DNA of 64,000 nucleotides from Roseomonas sp. KE2513 (GCF_016107305.1 NZ_RCVR01000016.1:56456-120455), one strand, 5' to 3'; shown: positions 8,771 to 17,549, counted from the first letter of the stretch. Notes: a model not told the origin generated them from the letters alone. A program made the numbers and translations.

Positions 8771-9625
8771 ATGATGCTGCCACGTCGCTTGCTCTTGGCC
8801 CTGGCGGCCACGTGTTCGGCGCTGATCGCTCGCAGCGCCTGTGCCATGCCGGACGGAACCGAAGTCGCCCTTCCCGGCGTCCGGCTTTTTGTTCGCGACA
8901 CCGGCGGAAACGGGACGCCCGTTATCCTGCTGCACGCCAACACAGGCACCAGCGCCAGCTGGGCGGAGCAGTTCGAGGCCATGTCCGCCGCCGGCTACCG
9001 GGTCATTGCGTTCGACCGGCGCGGATGGGGCCGCAGCCTGCCCGACCCCGCAGGGCCGCAACCCGGCAGCGTCGCCGAGGACCTCGCCGCGCTTGTCGAT
9101 CACCTCCGCCTCCCGCCCTTCCACCTCCTCGGCGTGGCCGGTGGCGGCTTCGTCGCCCTCGATTACGCTGCCTGGCGTCCGGAGACGCTCCGGGGCCTCG
9201 TCGTTGCCGCCAGCACCGGCTCCTTTTCGGAGCCCGAGATGGAGCAGATGACCCGCAATCTTGACGTCCCGGGTTTCCGCCAACTCCCCGAGAGCTTCGT
9301 CGAGATCGGCCCCTCCTTCCGCGCCACCCAGCCCGAGCGCACCGCTACCTGGCTCGCGGCCGAGGAGACCGCGCGGCAGAAAGGCGCCCGCCCACAGCCG
9401 CTGCGCACGCCGAACACCTTCGCGAAGGCGGAGGCGATCCGCACGCCCTTGCTCGTGATTAGCGCCAGCGCGGATCTCCTGGCACCGCCGAGCCTCATGC
9501 GCGGCTGGGTCAGCCACATGAGGCAGGCCGAGTGGGTCGCGATCGCCGACGCCGGTCATTCGGTGCCGATGGAACAACCGGAACTGTTCAACCGCGCCGT
9601 GCTAGACTTCCTCCGCCGCCATTAG
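8771..9625 (+). CDS. Secreted alpha/beta hydrolase-fold protein lacking the nucleophile serine
   Basis: A 284-residue protein with a signal peptide (MMLPRRLLLALAATCSALIARSACA). The fold is clear: PVILLHANTG oxyanion strand, VIAFDRRGWGRS, and C-terminal DAGHSVPMEQPE with the expected histidine; SASADLLAPP supplies the acid region. At the nucleophile elbow the sequence is HLLGVAGGGFVAL, that is G-V-A-G-G where G-x-S-x-G is expected. The Ser is Ala, so a normal serine-hydrolase mechanism is not possible. It may be a binding protein, use another chemistry, or be an inactivated paralogue of the hydrolases at 3408 and 5350. It is followed by the divergence of a new operon at 9722. Confidence 0.8.
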   Translation: MMLPRRLLLALAATCSALIARSACAMPDGTEVALPGVRLFVRDTGGNGTPVILLHANTGTSASWAEQFEAMSAAGYRVIAFDRRGWGRSLPDPAGPQPGSVAEDLAALVDHLRLPPFHLLGVAGGGFVALDYAAWRPETLRGLVVAASTGSFSEPEMEQMTRNLDVPGFRQLPESFVEIGPSFRATQPERTATWLAAEETARQKGARPQPLRTPNTFAKAEAIRTPLLVISASADLLAPPSLMRGWVSHMRQAEWVAIADAGHSVPMEQPELFNRAVLDFLRRH

Positions 9626-9684
9626 GGGCCGCGACGCAGCTGCTTTCGCCCCTCCTGGAAGCCTTAACTCTTGTATGGAATAAG

Positions 9685-9696
9685 TTACAGATGTAA
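9685..9696. promoter_or_regulatory. TTACA-GA-TGTAA palindrome, candidate SorC-regulator site
   Basis: A 12-bp inverted repeat 25 bases upstream of the GTG start of the alcohol dehydrogenase. Its half-site ATGTAA/TTACAT recurs as a direct repeat upstream of ugpB (13416 and 13436). The SorC-type gene at 12389 lies between the two target operons, which makes it the likely binder. This is inferred from sequence only. Confidence 0.4.
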
Positions 9697-9721
9697 AAAA
9701 CCGGGGAACTGGGGGACCGCC

Positions 9722-10762
9722 GTGACCGAAGCCCTGTACCTCCGCGCTGCCCACGACGCCCGTGTCGCTCCGTTCAACCTGCGCGAGGGGCGGCCTGGCG
9801 AGACGCTCCTGAAGGTGGCGGCCGTGGGCCTCTGCGGCAGCGACCTGCATTATTACAAGGATGGCGGGATCGGCTCCGCCCAGATCAAATCCCCCTTCGT
9901 CCCTGGCCATGAGTTCGGGGGCTGGTTGACCGAGGATATAGAGGAGAAAGGCCTGCGCTGCGGGGCGCTGGTGGCGGTGGACCCGAACAAGGCTTGCGGC
10001 CACTGCGCCTATTGTCACTCCGGCCATCCGAACCTTTGCCCCAACGTGGAGTTCATCGGCGCCCCGCCCTTTGATGGCGCAATGACGAGTCAGATCTGGG
10101 TGCCCCGCAGCCAGATCGTGCCCCTTCCCGGGGAGTTCACGCCGCTCGATGCCGTGATGCTTGAGCCGCTCGGCGTCGCCATTCACGCGGTGGACCTTGC
10201 CAAGCCGCGCCTGCTGGAGCGCGTTGCCCTGCTCGGCTGCGGCCCGATCGGGCTGCTGATCCTGCAGGTCCTGAAGGCCGCCGGGGCGGGCGAGGTGCTG
10301 GCGGTGGATCCGCTGGAGCATCGTCGTGCAATGGCGGCACGGCTCGGCGCCGACCGCGCCGGCTCGTCGCTCGCGGATATTCAGGCCTGGACCGAGGGGG
10401 AGGGCGCGCCACTGGTGATCGAGGCGACGAACGCTCCGCTGGGCTTTCGCGATGCGATCCTCTCCGCCCGGATCGGCGGCCGCGTCGTGCTCGTCGGCAT
10501 TCCGGACGGCGACACCTACACGCTGCCCGCCGCCGATGCCCGGCGCCGCGGCTTGAAGGTGAAGTTCTCCCGCCGGATGGGCGAGGTCTATCCGCGCGCC
10601 ATTGCCCTGGTCGCTTCGGGCAAGGTGGACGTGGCCTCCCTCGTCACCCATCGCGTAACGCTGGAGGAGGGGCCCGCGGCCTTTCGGGCGCATGCGGGGG
10701 ACGAGCCGGGCGTTATCAAGACGCTTATCTATCCGAATGGTGTGGAACGCGGCACCGCCTGA
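9722..10762 (+). CDS. Zinc-dependent medium-chain alcohol dehydrogenase (polyol dehydrogenase-like)
   Basis: A 346-residue MDR enzyme resembling xylitol, sorbitol and L-idonate dehydrogenases. The catalytic zinc region is GLCGSDLHYYKDGG and PGHEFGG. The structural-zinc loop has four cysteines in CGHCAYCHSGHPNLC. The NAD-binding Rossmann motif is LLGCGPIGLLILQ (about residues 172-184). The GTG at 9722 is preferred because GGGGGA stands at about 9711-9716 and the TTG 51 bases upstream would cover the candidate operator. The stop is two bases before the ATG of an FGGY kinase, so the pair probably oxidises a polyol to a ketose and phosphorylates it. Confidence 0.9.
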   Translation: MTEALYLRAAHDARVAPFNLREGRPGETLLKVAAVGLCGSDLHYYKDGGIGSAQIKSPFVPGHEFGGWLTEDIEEKGLRCGALVAVDPNKACGHCAYCHSGHPNLCPNVEFIGAPPFDGAMTSQIWVPRSQIVPLPGEFTPLDAVMLEPLGVAIHAVDLAKPRLLERVALLGCGPIGLLILQVLKAAGAGEVLAVDPLEHRRAMAARLGADRAGSSLADIQAWTEGEGAPLVIEATNAPLGFRDAILSARIGGRVVLVGIPDGDTYTLPAADARRRGLKVKFSRRMGEVYPRAIALVASGKVDVASLVTHRVTLEEGPAAFRAHAGDEPGVIKTLIYPNGVERGTA

Positions 10763-10763
10763 C

Positions 10764-12392
10764 ATGGACGGCCTCCTGCTCGCTGTTGATGTCGGCACGC
10801 TCTCGGCGCGGGCCGGGCTGTTCGACGCCACGGGCCGGTTGATCGCCACCGCTTCCGCGGGCTTCAAACTTCTCCGGCCGGCGCCGGACGAGAGCGTCTA
10901 TCGCTTCGAGGAGATCTGGGCGGCAGTGGCGCGGGCAGTTCGCGGCGCGCTCCCCTGTCATCCGGGCGCCGCCGGCCAAGTGCGCGGCATGGCGTTCGAC
11001 GCCACCTCCTCCCTCGCGCTTTCTCATACGGGCGCGCCACCGCTGGCGGAGAGGGCGGATGTGTTCTGCTGGGCCGACCATCGCGGCGAAGCCCTTGCCG
11101 AGACCATCACCACCACGGGCGACCGGCTGCTGGACTATACGGGCGGCACTCTCTCGCCCGAAATGCACCTTCCCAAGCTTCTATGGCTGAAGCGGCACGA
11201 TCCGGCGGCCTGGGGCCGACTGACCGGAGCGCGCGACCTCTGCGATGCGCTCGCCTGGCGCGCGACCGGAGTGGACAGCCATTCCCTCTGCGGCCTCGCC
11301 TGCAAATGGCCCTACCTTCCCGCGGACGGCCCGACCGCCTGGCGGCAGGCGCTGCTCGAAGCCTTGGGCATCGGGGATCTGCCCGCGCTCGGCGCCCTCT
11401 CGCAGGCTCCTCGCCCCGTCGGCGCGGTGCACGGCCATCTCGCCCCCGCGGCGGCGGCGGAGCTGGGGCTTTTGCCGGGCATTCCGGTCGCGACAGGCCT
11501 GATCGACGCCGAGGCGGGCACGCTGGGGGCCCTGGACGGCGGCTTCATGGCCGCGATGAACGAGACCACCGTTCTGATCGGCGGCACCTCCACCTGCCTG
11601 ATGAGCTTCGCGGCCGAGGAGCGCCGCATCCCCGGTGTCTGGGGACCCTTCCGCGACGCCGTCTTTCCCGGCCTGTGGCTGCACGAGGCCGGGCAGTCCC
11701 TAACCGGCGCCGCGCTGGATGCAGTGCTGGAGCAGCATCCGGCCGGGCCGCGCCGGGCCGCGCCGGAGACCCATGCCGCCGCCGCCGCCAGCATCCTGGG
11801 GCTGCTGGAGAGGGAAGGGGCGGCCTTCGCGGCAGGGCGCCACCTGGTGCCCGACTGGCTGGGCAATCGCTCGCCGCTCGGCGACGGCCGTGCCCGCGCC
11901 CTCGTGAGCGGACTGGGCGAGGAGCGGAGCGAGCGCGACTTCCTCGAGGCCTATTACGCCACTGCGCGCGGCATCGCTCTGCAGGTGCGCCACATCCTCG
12001 ATCACCTGGACGCGCATGGCTATGCCATCCGCCGTGTGGCCCTGGCTGGCGGCCACGCGCGCAACCCGCTCCTCGTCGCCCTCTACCGCGATGCGCTGGA
12101 GCGCGAGCTGCTGCTGCCTCAGACACAGGAACCGGTGCTGCTCGGGACCGCCATGGCGGCCGCCGTCGCGGCCGGCTGGCATCCGGACCTGCTCTCCGCT
12201 CTCGCCGCCATGGGCCCGGATGCCGAGCCGCAGCCAGCCGATCCCTCCGCGGCGCGCGCACACGGGGTGGCCTATGGGATCTACCGGCGGCTTTTCGAAG
12301 CGCGCAATCTGGCCCTGCGGGATGCTGCGGCTCTCATGGCCATGGGACGAGGCGCCGGGCGGCATGCCGGATCGGCACGAGGCGGCGGCTAA
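10764..12392 (+). CDS. FGGY family carbohydrate kinase
   Basis: A 542-residue sugar kinase with the two actin-like domains of the FGGY family. The N-terminal phosphate motif is LAVDVGTLSARAGLFD, CWADHRG marks the sugar-binding domain, and the C-terminal adenosine motif is VALAGGHARNPLLV followed by PVLLGTAMAAAVAAG. Length and motifs fit ribulokinase/xylulokinase-type enzymes that phosphorylate a pentulose or similar ketose with ATP. It sits one base after the polyol dehydrogenase, which would supply the ketose. The 3' end overlaps the convergent SorC-type gene by four bases. The exact sugar is not predictable from sequence. Confidence 0.88.
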   Translation: MDGLLLAVDVGTLSARAGLFDATGRLIATASAGFKLLRPAPDESVYRFEEIWAAVARAVRGALPCHPGAAGQVRGMAFDATSSLALSHTGAPPLAERADVFCWADHRGEALAETITTTGDRLLDYTGGTLSPEMHLPKLLWLKRHDPAAWGRLTGARDLCDALAWRATGVDSHSLCGLACKWPYLPADGPTAWRQALLEALGIGDLPALGALSQAPRPVGAVHGHLAPAAAAELGLLPGIPVATGLIDAEAGTLGALDGGFMAAMNETTVLIGGTSTCLMSFAAEERRIPGVWGPFRDAVFPGLWLHEAGQSLTGAALDAVLEQHPAGPRRAAPETHAAAAASILGLLEREGAAFAAGRHLVPDWLGNRSPLGDGRARALVSGLGEERSERDFLEAYYATARGIALQVRHILDHLDAHGYAIRRVALAGGHARNPLLVALYRDALERELLLPQTQEPVLLGTAMAAAVAAGWHPDLLSALAAMGPDAEPQPADPSAARAHGVAYGIYRRLFEARNLALRDAAALMAMGRGAGRHAGSARGGG

Positions 12393-13336
12393 TCCACGAG
12401 GGATAGCGCCGCCTTGGCGGTCTCCTCATCCGTCACGAGCACCTTCGGGATGCCGCCGCGCAGTGCCGCCGCCACCACCGCGGACTTGTTGCGCCCGCCC
12501 GCCGCCAGGACGACATTGCGCACCCCGGACAGCCATGCAGAGGGCAGCCCGATCACCCGCTCGTTGATCGCATGGTCGATCGTCCGCCCCTGCGCGTCCA
12601 GGAACTGGCCGAGCACGTCCCCGACGGCGCCGGCCGCCCGCAGCTCCTCCACGGTCACGTCCTTCGGAAGGCCGTGCCGCACGAGGAGCGAGCGCGGGGT
12701 GAGATCACCGAGGGAGAGCAGCGCCAGATCCACGGCGCGGATGCGCTCGAAGACCTCGGCGAAGACGTCGAGCGCCACGAGCGTGTCGCGCGAGGCGGCG
12801 CTGCCGGCATAGATCGGCGCCGCGAGGTAGCTGCACTGCGCATTCAGGCGCCTGGCCAGCTCTCCCGCCGTCTCGAAGGTGTTCAGCTCCAGCCCCTGGG
12901 TAAGCCCGCCCATCATGGCGGTGACCCAGAGCGCCGGCAGATCGGCCGGGACGATGTGGCGAATGGTTTCGCGCAGCGTGGCCCCCCAGCCGACGCCGAA
13001 GACGGAGACCTTCGTCCGCGCCAGATAGCGCGAGAGATAGTCCCCCGCGGCCATGCCGATGAGGCCCGCGACCCTCTCCGGATCCTCAGGCGTGGGCACG
13101 ATGACGGCATCCACGAGGCCAAAGTCCCGCATAAGCCGCCGCTCCAGGGCGACGCAGCTCTGGAGCTGAGAGGCGATGTGGACGCGCACGAGGCCGCTTT
13201 CGCGGCACTCGGAGAGGATGCGGTTCACGCGCAGCCGGGTCAGGCCCAGCCGCGCCGCGATCTCGCCCTGCGTCAGGTCCTCCATGTGGTAGAGCCAGGC
13301 GACGCGCACCTGAAGCTGCTCGTCGGAACCGCTCAA
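12389..13336 (-). CDS. SorC family (sugar-binding domain) transcriptional regulator
   Basis: A 315-residue regulator. An N-terminal HTH (about residues 8-55, with LTQGEIAARLGLTRLRVNRIL) precedes the large SorC/DeoR-type sugar-phosphate-binding domain, recognisable by GVGWGATLRETI and the late VVLAAGGRNKSAVVAAALRGG. Such proteins sense a phosphorylated sugar, usually the product of the kinase next door. It is convergent with the dehydrogenase-kinase pair and divergent from the ugpBAE operon, so it can plausibly control both. Candidate sites with TTACAT half-sites occur before each operon. Confidence 0.9.
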   Translation of the reverse strand: MSGSDEQLQVRVAWLYHMEDLTQGEIAARLGLTRLRVNRILSECRESGLVRVHIASQLQSCVALERRLMRDFGLVDAVIVPTPEDPERVAGLIGMAAGDYLSRYLARTKVSVFGVGWGATLRETIRHIVPADLPALWVTAMMGGLTQGLELNTFETAGELARRLNAQCSYLAAPIYAGSAASRDTLVALDVFAEVFERIRAVDLALLSLGDLTPRSLLVRHGLPKDVTVEELRAAGAVGDVLGQFLDAQGRTIDHAINERVIGLPSAWLSGVRNVVLAAGGRNKSAVVAAALRGGIPKVLVTDEETAKAALSLVD

Positions 13337-13415
13337 CCCACATACCCTCCCACCCGGCGCCCTGGTTGGGCAACAAGCTGTGCCATCCGCGCGCGCCTGT
13401 CACGGGTTGGACATA

Positions 13416-13441
13416 TTACATTTGTGCTCCTCGATTTACAT
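13416..13441. promoter_or_regulatory. Two TTACAT direct repeats 20 bp apart, candidate operator
   Basis: TTACAT occurs at 13416-13421 and again at 13436-13441, each followed by a similar T/G-rich GTGCTC block, so the repeats lie on the same helix face two turns apart. They stand between the divergent SorC-type gene and ugpB. The same half-site is seen upstream of 9722. Binding by the SorC-type protein is inferred. Confidence 0.42.
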
Positions 13442-13573
13442 GTGCTCTCCTGCCTCCTAGCCTGCATGCACGATGCGGGACGGCGCGTGGCATCCACGGC
13501 TCCGGCCGAGTGCCGCGGCGAAGGCCGGTCAGGGCACCGAGCCCTCCGGCAAGTCACAGGGAAGGAAACAGAG

Positions 13574-14896
13574 ATGACCCCCTCACTCCCCCGCCGCACC
13601 GTCCTGGCTGCCGGCGCCGCCGCGTTGCCGCTGCTGCACGTCCGGACGGCGAAGGCCGCGCCGCGCGAGATCCGGTTCTGGCACGCCATGAGCGGCGTGA
13701 ACGGCGAGCGGCTGGAGGAGATGACGCGGCAGTTCAACGCCTCCCAGTCCGAGTTCAGCGTCACGCCGATCTTCAAGGGCACCTATGACGAGCTGATCAA
13801 CGCCACCGTGGCAGCGTACCGCACCCGCACCCAACCCCAGCTCGTGCAGATCTACGAGCGCGGCTTCATGACCATGCTGCTCTCCGGCGCCGTCGTGCCC
13901 GTGCAGGAACTGATGGCGGCGCAGAAGCACGAGGTGAACTGGGGCGACTTCATCAAGCCGATCGCCGGCTACTACACCCATCGCGGGCTGCTCGCGGCCA
14001 TGCCTTTCAATTCCTCGACCCCGATCCTGTTCTTCAACAAAGCGCATTTCTCCAGAGCAGGCCTCGAGAGGCCAGCGGAAACCTGGCAGGGCCTGGAGGA
14101 CCAGCTCCGGCGTGTGAAGGCCGCGGGCGGCCCCGGCAGCATCATGGCCGACGATTACCACTGGAGCTGGTTCGAGAATTACAGCGCCATCAACGACTAT
14201 CAGTACGCCACGAAGAACAACGGCTTCAGCGGGTTGGACACGGAGTTCACCTATAACAGGACGCCCGTTGTCCAGCAGCTCGGCCGCATGAAGCGCTGGA
14301 TGGATAGCGGGCTGCTGGAGATCGCAGGGCAGGGCGTCTCCGCCACCGCCGTCTTCACCTCCGGCCGTTCCGCCACCTTCATCGCCTCCACTGCCGCCCA
14401 CTCGGCGATGATGGCGGCCAGCGGCCTCGAATGGGATGCGGTCCCGCTTCCCTGGGAGGAGGGGCGCACGCCCCGGAACAGCGTCATCGGCGGCGCCGTG
14501 CTCTGGGCGCTGCGGGGCCATCCCGAGGCGGACAACGCCGCGACGGCGACCTTCCTCGCCTTCGTCGCGAAGCCAGAGACGCAGGTCTGGTGGCACAAGG
14601 CGACCGGCTACGTCCCCGCCACCAATGCCGCCTATGCCCTGGCCAAGTCGCAGGGCTGGTACAGGGAAAGGCCGACCCAGGAGATTGCCGTGCAGCAGCT
14701 CTCGCGCGGAGAGCCCACGGCGAATTCCCTCGGCTACCGCTTCGGCAACTTCACCCAGACCATGCTCGCCCAGCGCGAGGAGGCGGAGCGCGCCTTCGCC
14801 GGGCAGAAGGCGCCGCAGGTGGCGATGGACGACGCCGTGGCACGCGGCAACGAAATTTTGCGCCGCTTCGAGCGGCTGAACGCCGGAAAGTACTGA
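13574..14896 (+). CDS. ugpB: sn-glycerol-3-phosphate-type ABC transporter substrate-binding protein (UgpB-like)
   Basis: A 440-residue periplasmic binding protein with a twin-arginine-like leader (PRRTVLAAGAAALP). From IRFWHAMSG on it follows UgpB closely: RFWHxMxG, FNASQSEF, FKGTYDELINA, RTRTQPQLVQIYERG, and AMPFNSSTPILFFNK, the last being a hallmark of UgpB ligand binding. It should bind glycerol-3-phosphate or glycerophosphodiesters. The ATG at 13574 has AAGGAAAC upstream; the much longer open frame starting near 12572 is only the antisense side of the regulator gene. First gene of an ugpB-ugpA-ugpE-phosphodiesterase operon. Confidence 0.9.
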   Translation: MTPSLPRRTVLAAGAAALPLLHVRTAKAAPREIRFWHAMSGVNGERLEEMTRQFNASQSEFSVTPIFKGTYDELINATVAAYRTRTQPQLVQIYERGFMTMLLSGAVVPVQELMAAQKHEVNWGDFIKPIAGYYTHRGLLAAMPFNSSTPILFFNKAHFSRAGLERPAETWQGLEDQLRRVKAAGGPGSIMADDYHWSWFENYSAINDYQYATKNNGFSGLDTEFTYNRTPVVQQLGRMKRWMDSGLLEIAGQGVSATAVFTSGRSATFIASTAAHSAMMAASGLEWDAVPLPWEEGRTPRNSVIGGAVLWALRGHPEADNAATATFLAFVAKPETQVWWHKATGYVPATNAAYALAKSQGWYRERPTQEIAVQQLSRGEPTANSLGYRFGNFTQTMLAQREEAERAFAGQKAPQVAMDDAVARGNEILRRFERLNAGKY

Positions 14897-14906
14897 GCGG
14901 CGTGCC

Positions 14907-15896
14907 ATGAGCGAGAGCACGGTCGCGACACTGCCCGCCACCCGGCGTGCACTTTGGCCGGCGCTTCGGCGCCGCAGGCCGGCGGTGCCCCGCGTCGAGC
15001 ACGGCGTGAAGGCGGCGGGGTTCGGCGGGCAGTTCCTGCCCCTGCTCCTGCTCACGCCGCAGTTGCTGATCCTCATCCTGTTCTTTTTTATCCCCGCCGT
15101 TCGCGGGCTGGCCCAGGCCTTCCTCCTCCAGGACCCGTTCGGACAGGAGGTGCATTTCGTCGGGCTGGAGAACATCACCTCCCTTCTCCGCAGCGCGGAG
15201 TACCGGGAATCCCTGCGGCTCTCGGTTGTCTTCACGGCAGCCACGACGGTTCTCACCTTCTCGGCCGGCCTGGTGCTTGCCTTCGCGACGGACCGCGTGA
15301 CGCGGGGGCGCAATGCCTACCGGGCCGTGCTTCTGATGCCCTATGCCATTGCACCGGCCATCGCGGGCTTCGTTTGGGCGTTCCTGTTCAACCCGCTTGT
15401 GGGGCCGGCGGCGACACTGCTGCATTCCCTGGGCATCGCCTGGGATCCCAACCGCAACGGCCAGGATGCCATGCTGCTGGTCATCCTCACCGCGTCCTGG
15501 AAGCATCTCTGCTACGATTACATCTTTCTCGTCGCGGCACTCGGCGCCGTGCCGCGCTCGGTTATCGAGGCCGCGGCGGTGGATGGGGCAGGGCCGCTGC
15601 GCCGCTTCGTCTGGATCACCCTGCCGATGATCGCGCCGACGGTCTTCTTTCTCCTCATCATGAACACGGTCTACGGGCTGTTCGAGACCTTCGCCATCAT
15701 CGACGCCGCCACGCGCGGCGGACCGGCCGCGGCCACCAGCATTCTCGTCTACAAGGTTTATGTGGACGGCTTCATCAACCTCGACCTCGGATCCTCGGCC
15801 GCGCAATCCGTGCTGCTCATGATCTTCGCCGTGGCGCTGACCGTCATTCAGTTCCGCCTCATCGAGCGGCGGATCAGCTACGACGTATCCCAATGA
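14907..15896 (+). CDS. ugpA: ABC transporter permease, UgpA-like
   Basis: A 329-residue inner-membrane permease with about six membrane segments. The first is around LLLLTPQLLILILFFF, and the EAA loop carries VIEAAAVDGAGPLRRF (about residues 222-237), where the ATPase docks. Stretches such as LMPYAIAPAIAGFVWAFLFNP and AATRGGPAAATS match UgpA almost position by position. The N-terminal 45 residues are Arg/Pro-rich and less conserved. The stop overlaps the next ATG (ATGA at 15893). It needs an ATPase, which is not encoded in this operon. Confidence 0.91.
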   Translation: MSESTVATLPATRRALWPALRRRRPAVPRVEHGVKAAGFGGQFLPLLLLTPQLLILILFFFIPAVRGLAQAFLLQDPFGQEVHFVGLENITSLLRSAEYRESLRLSVVFTAATTVLTFSAGLVLAFATDRVTRGRNAYRAVLLMPYAIAPAIAGFVWAFLFNPLVGPAATLLHSLGIAWDPNRNGQDAMLLVILTASWKHLCYDYIFLVAALGAVPRSVIEAAAVDGAGPLRRFVWITLPMIAPTVFFLLIMNTVYGLFETFAIIDAATRGGPAAATSILVYKVYVDGFINLDLGSSAAQSVLLMIFAVALTVIQFRLIERRISYDVSQ

Positions 15897-16813
15897 TTGA
15901 GCGCGCTCCCTGGCTGGATGCGGCCTGCCACGTCGTCCTCGTCCTCGCGGCGCTGCTTACCTGCGTGCCGCTTTACTACGCGGTGGTTGCGGGCTCGCTG
16001 ACGACGGAGGCGGTGCAGCGCGTGCCGCTCCCGGTCATCCCGGGCGACGCCTTCCTCGAAAATGCACGGGCTGTATGGGCCCGCATCGGGCTCGGAAGGC
16101 TGCTGCTGAACTCCGCGGTGGTGGCTATCGGCATCGCCCTGGGCAAGCTCGCTATCTCGGTGCTCTCGGCCTTCGCGATCACCTATTTCCGCTTCCGTTT
16201 CCGCCAGGCGGCCTTCTGGTTGATCTTCCTCTCCCTCATGCTGCCAGTGGAGGTGCGGATCGTGCCGACCTTCGAGGCCATGACGGACGTGCTGATGCCG
16301 GTGCGCCTGCTGGTGCAGCTGAGCGGGATCGACTGGGCGATCCAGGCGATGACGGGCTGGCGGCTGGAGATCTCGGCCGATTGGAGCCTGCTCAACTCCT
16401 ATCCAGGCCTTATTTTTCCTCTCATGGCCTCGGCAACCGCCACCTTCCTCTTCCGGCAGTTCTTCCTGACCATCCCGGACGAGCTCTGCGAGGCCGCGCG
16501 GATCGACGGCGCCTCGCCCATGCGCTTCTTCCGGGACATCCTGCTGCCCCTTTCCCGGCCGAACCTGGCGGCACTCGGGATCATTTTCTTCCTCTTCGGC
16601 TGGAACCAGTATCTATGGCCCCTGCTCTTCACCACGGAGCCTTCGATGGCGACGGTGGTAATCGGGATCAAGCAGCTCGTTCCTCACGGGGATTCCATTC
16701 CCGCCTGGAACCTCACCATGAATGCCGCCGTGCTGGCGATGTTGCCGCCCGTCGCCGTCGTGCTGCTGTTGCAGCGCTGGTTCGTGAAGGGCCTTATCGA
16801 GTCGGGGAAGTAG
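15893..16813 (+). CDS. ugpE: ABC transporter permease, UgpE-like
   Basis: A 306-residue second permease subunit with six predicted membrane segments. Signatures are the long inserted ADWSLLNSYPGLIFPLM region, the EAA loop ELCEAARIDGASPMRFF, and FGWNQYLWPLL, all typical of UgpE. It starts at ATG 15893 inside the stop of ugpA. The phosphodiesterase gene begins four bases after its stop, exactly where ugpC would be expected in the common ugpBAECQ order. Confidence 0.91.
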   Translation: MIERAPWLDAACHVVLVLAALLTCVPLYYAVVAGSLTTEAVQRVPLPVIPGDAFLENARAVWARIGLGRLLLNSAVVAIGIALGKLAISVLSAFAITYFRFRFRQAAFWLIFLSLMLPVEVRIVPTFEAMTDVLMPVRLLVQLSGIDWAIQAMTGWRLEISADWSLLNSYPGLIFPLMASATATFLFRQFFLTIPDELCEAARIDGASPMRFFRDILLPLSRPNLAALGIIFFLFGWNQYLWPLLFTTEPSMATVVIGIKQLVPHGDSIPAWNLTMNAAVLAMLPPVAVVLLLQRWFVKGLIESGK

Positions 16814-16817
16814 GTGC

Positions 16818-17549
16818 ATGGGGAAGCGGATCATCGGCCATCGCGGCGCGCGCGACCTCTGGCCCGAGAACGGGTTGTTGGGCTTCCGCGAGGTGCTGGG
16901 CCTTGGCGTCGCGGGGGTCGAGTTCGACGTGCACCCCACAGCGGATGGCGACCTGGCCGTCATTCACGACCCCACTCTGGACCGCACGACGGATGCTCAA
17001 GGACCCGTGGCTGCCAGGACGATGGAGGAGTTGCGCGCGCTTCGCCTGAAGGGCGGCGAGGAGGGCGTGCCCTCGCTCGACGAGGTTCTGGACGTGCTCG
17101 CCCCCAGCGGTACGGAACTCCACATCGAGCTGAAGGTGGATCACGCGGGGCGGCCCTATCCGGGGCTCGAGGTTCGTGTGGCCGAGCATGTTCGTCGTCG
17201 CGGCCTTTCCGCGCGCACCGTCCTCACCTCCTTCTGGCCAGAAGTTCTGCACCGGCTACGCGCCACCTGCCCCGAGGGACGGCTCCTCGCCTCGGTCAAC
17301 GCCTCCTCGGCGGAGAAGCTGGGCGGGCTCGATGCGGTGCTGAACGAACTGGACGAGGCGCGGGTCGATTACGTCGCTGTGCATCATGTCCTGCTCTCGC
17401 GCGAACTGGACCGCCTGCTCCATCGCGTCGGCACCCCCCGCCTCGGCGTCTGGGTTGTCAACGAGCCCGCGGAAATCGTCCGCTGGTTGGCTGCGCCAGT
17501 GACGCTCATCACCACGGACCGCCCGGACCTTTTTCAGCGTCAGGACTGA
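16818..17549 (+). CDS. ugpQ: Glycerophosphodiester phosphodiesterase (UgpQ-like)
   Basis: A 243-residue GDPD-family TIM barrel without signal peptide, so probably cytoplasmic like UgpQ. The catalytic start IIGHRGARDLWPENG carries the general acid/base His and the metal-binding Glu. Further on are the GVEFDVHPTADG metal loop, the second histidine in AVIHDPTLDRTT, and ELHIELKVD. It hydrolyses glycerophosphodiesters to glycerol-3-phosphate and an alcohol. It is the last gene of the operon, four bases after ugpE, and a hairpin lies just downstream. The gene symbol rests on both family and operon context. Confidence 0.9.
   Translation: MGKRIIGHRGARDLWPENGLLGFREVLGLGVAGVEFDVHPTADGDLAVIHDPTLDRTTDAQGPVAARTMEELRALRLKGGEEGVPSLDEVLDVLAPSGTELHIELKVDHAGRPYPGLEVRVAEHVRRRGLSARTVLTSFWPEVLHRLRATCPEGRLLASVNASSAEKLGGLDAVLNELDEARVDYVAVHHVLLSRELDRLLHRVGTPRLGVWVVNEPAEIVRWLAAPVTLITTDRPDLFQRQD

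Noticed and set aside
8249..9577. Open frame of 442 codons on the minus strand
   Set aside because: It runs opposite a signal-peptide-bearing hydrolase-fold gene and a small gene; no recognisable domain.
12572..13573. Upstream extension of the ugpB frame
   Set aside because: It lies antisense to the SorC-type regulator and crosses the control region; the ATG at 13574 with a ribosome site and signal peptide is the real start.
13583..15313. Open frame of 576 codons on the minus strand opposite ugpB and ugpA
   Set aside because: Shadow of two well-supported genes; composition is Gly/Arg/His-rich and has no ribosome site.
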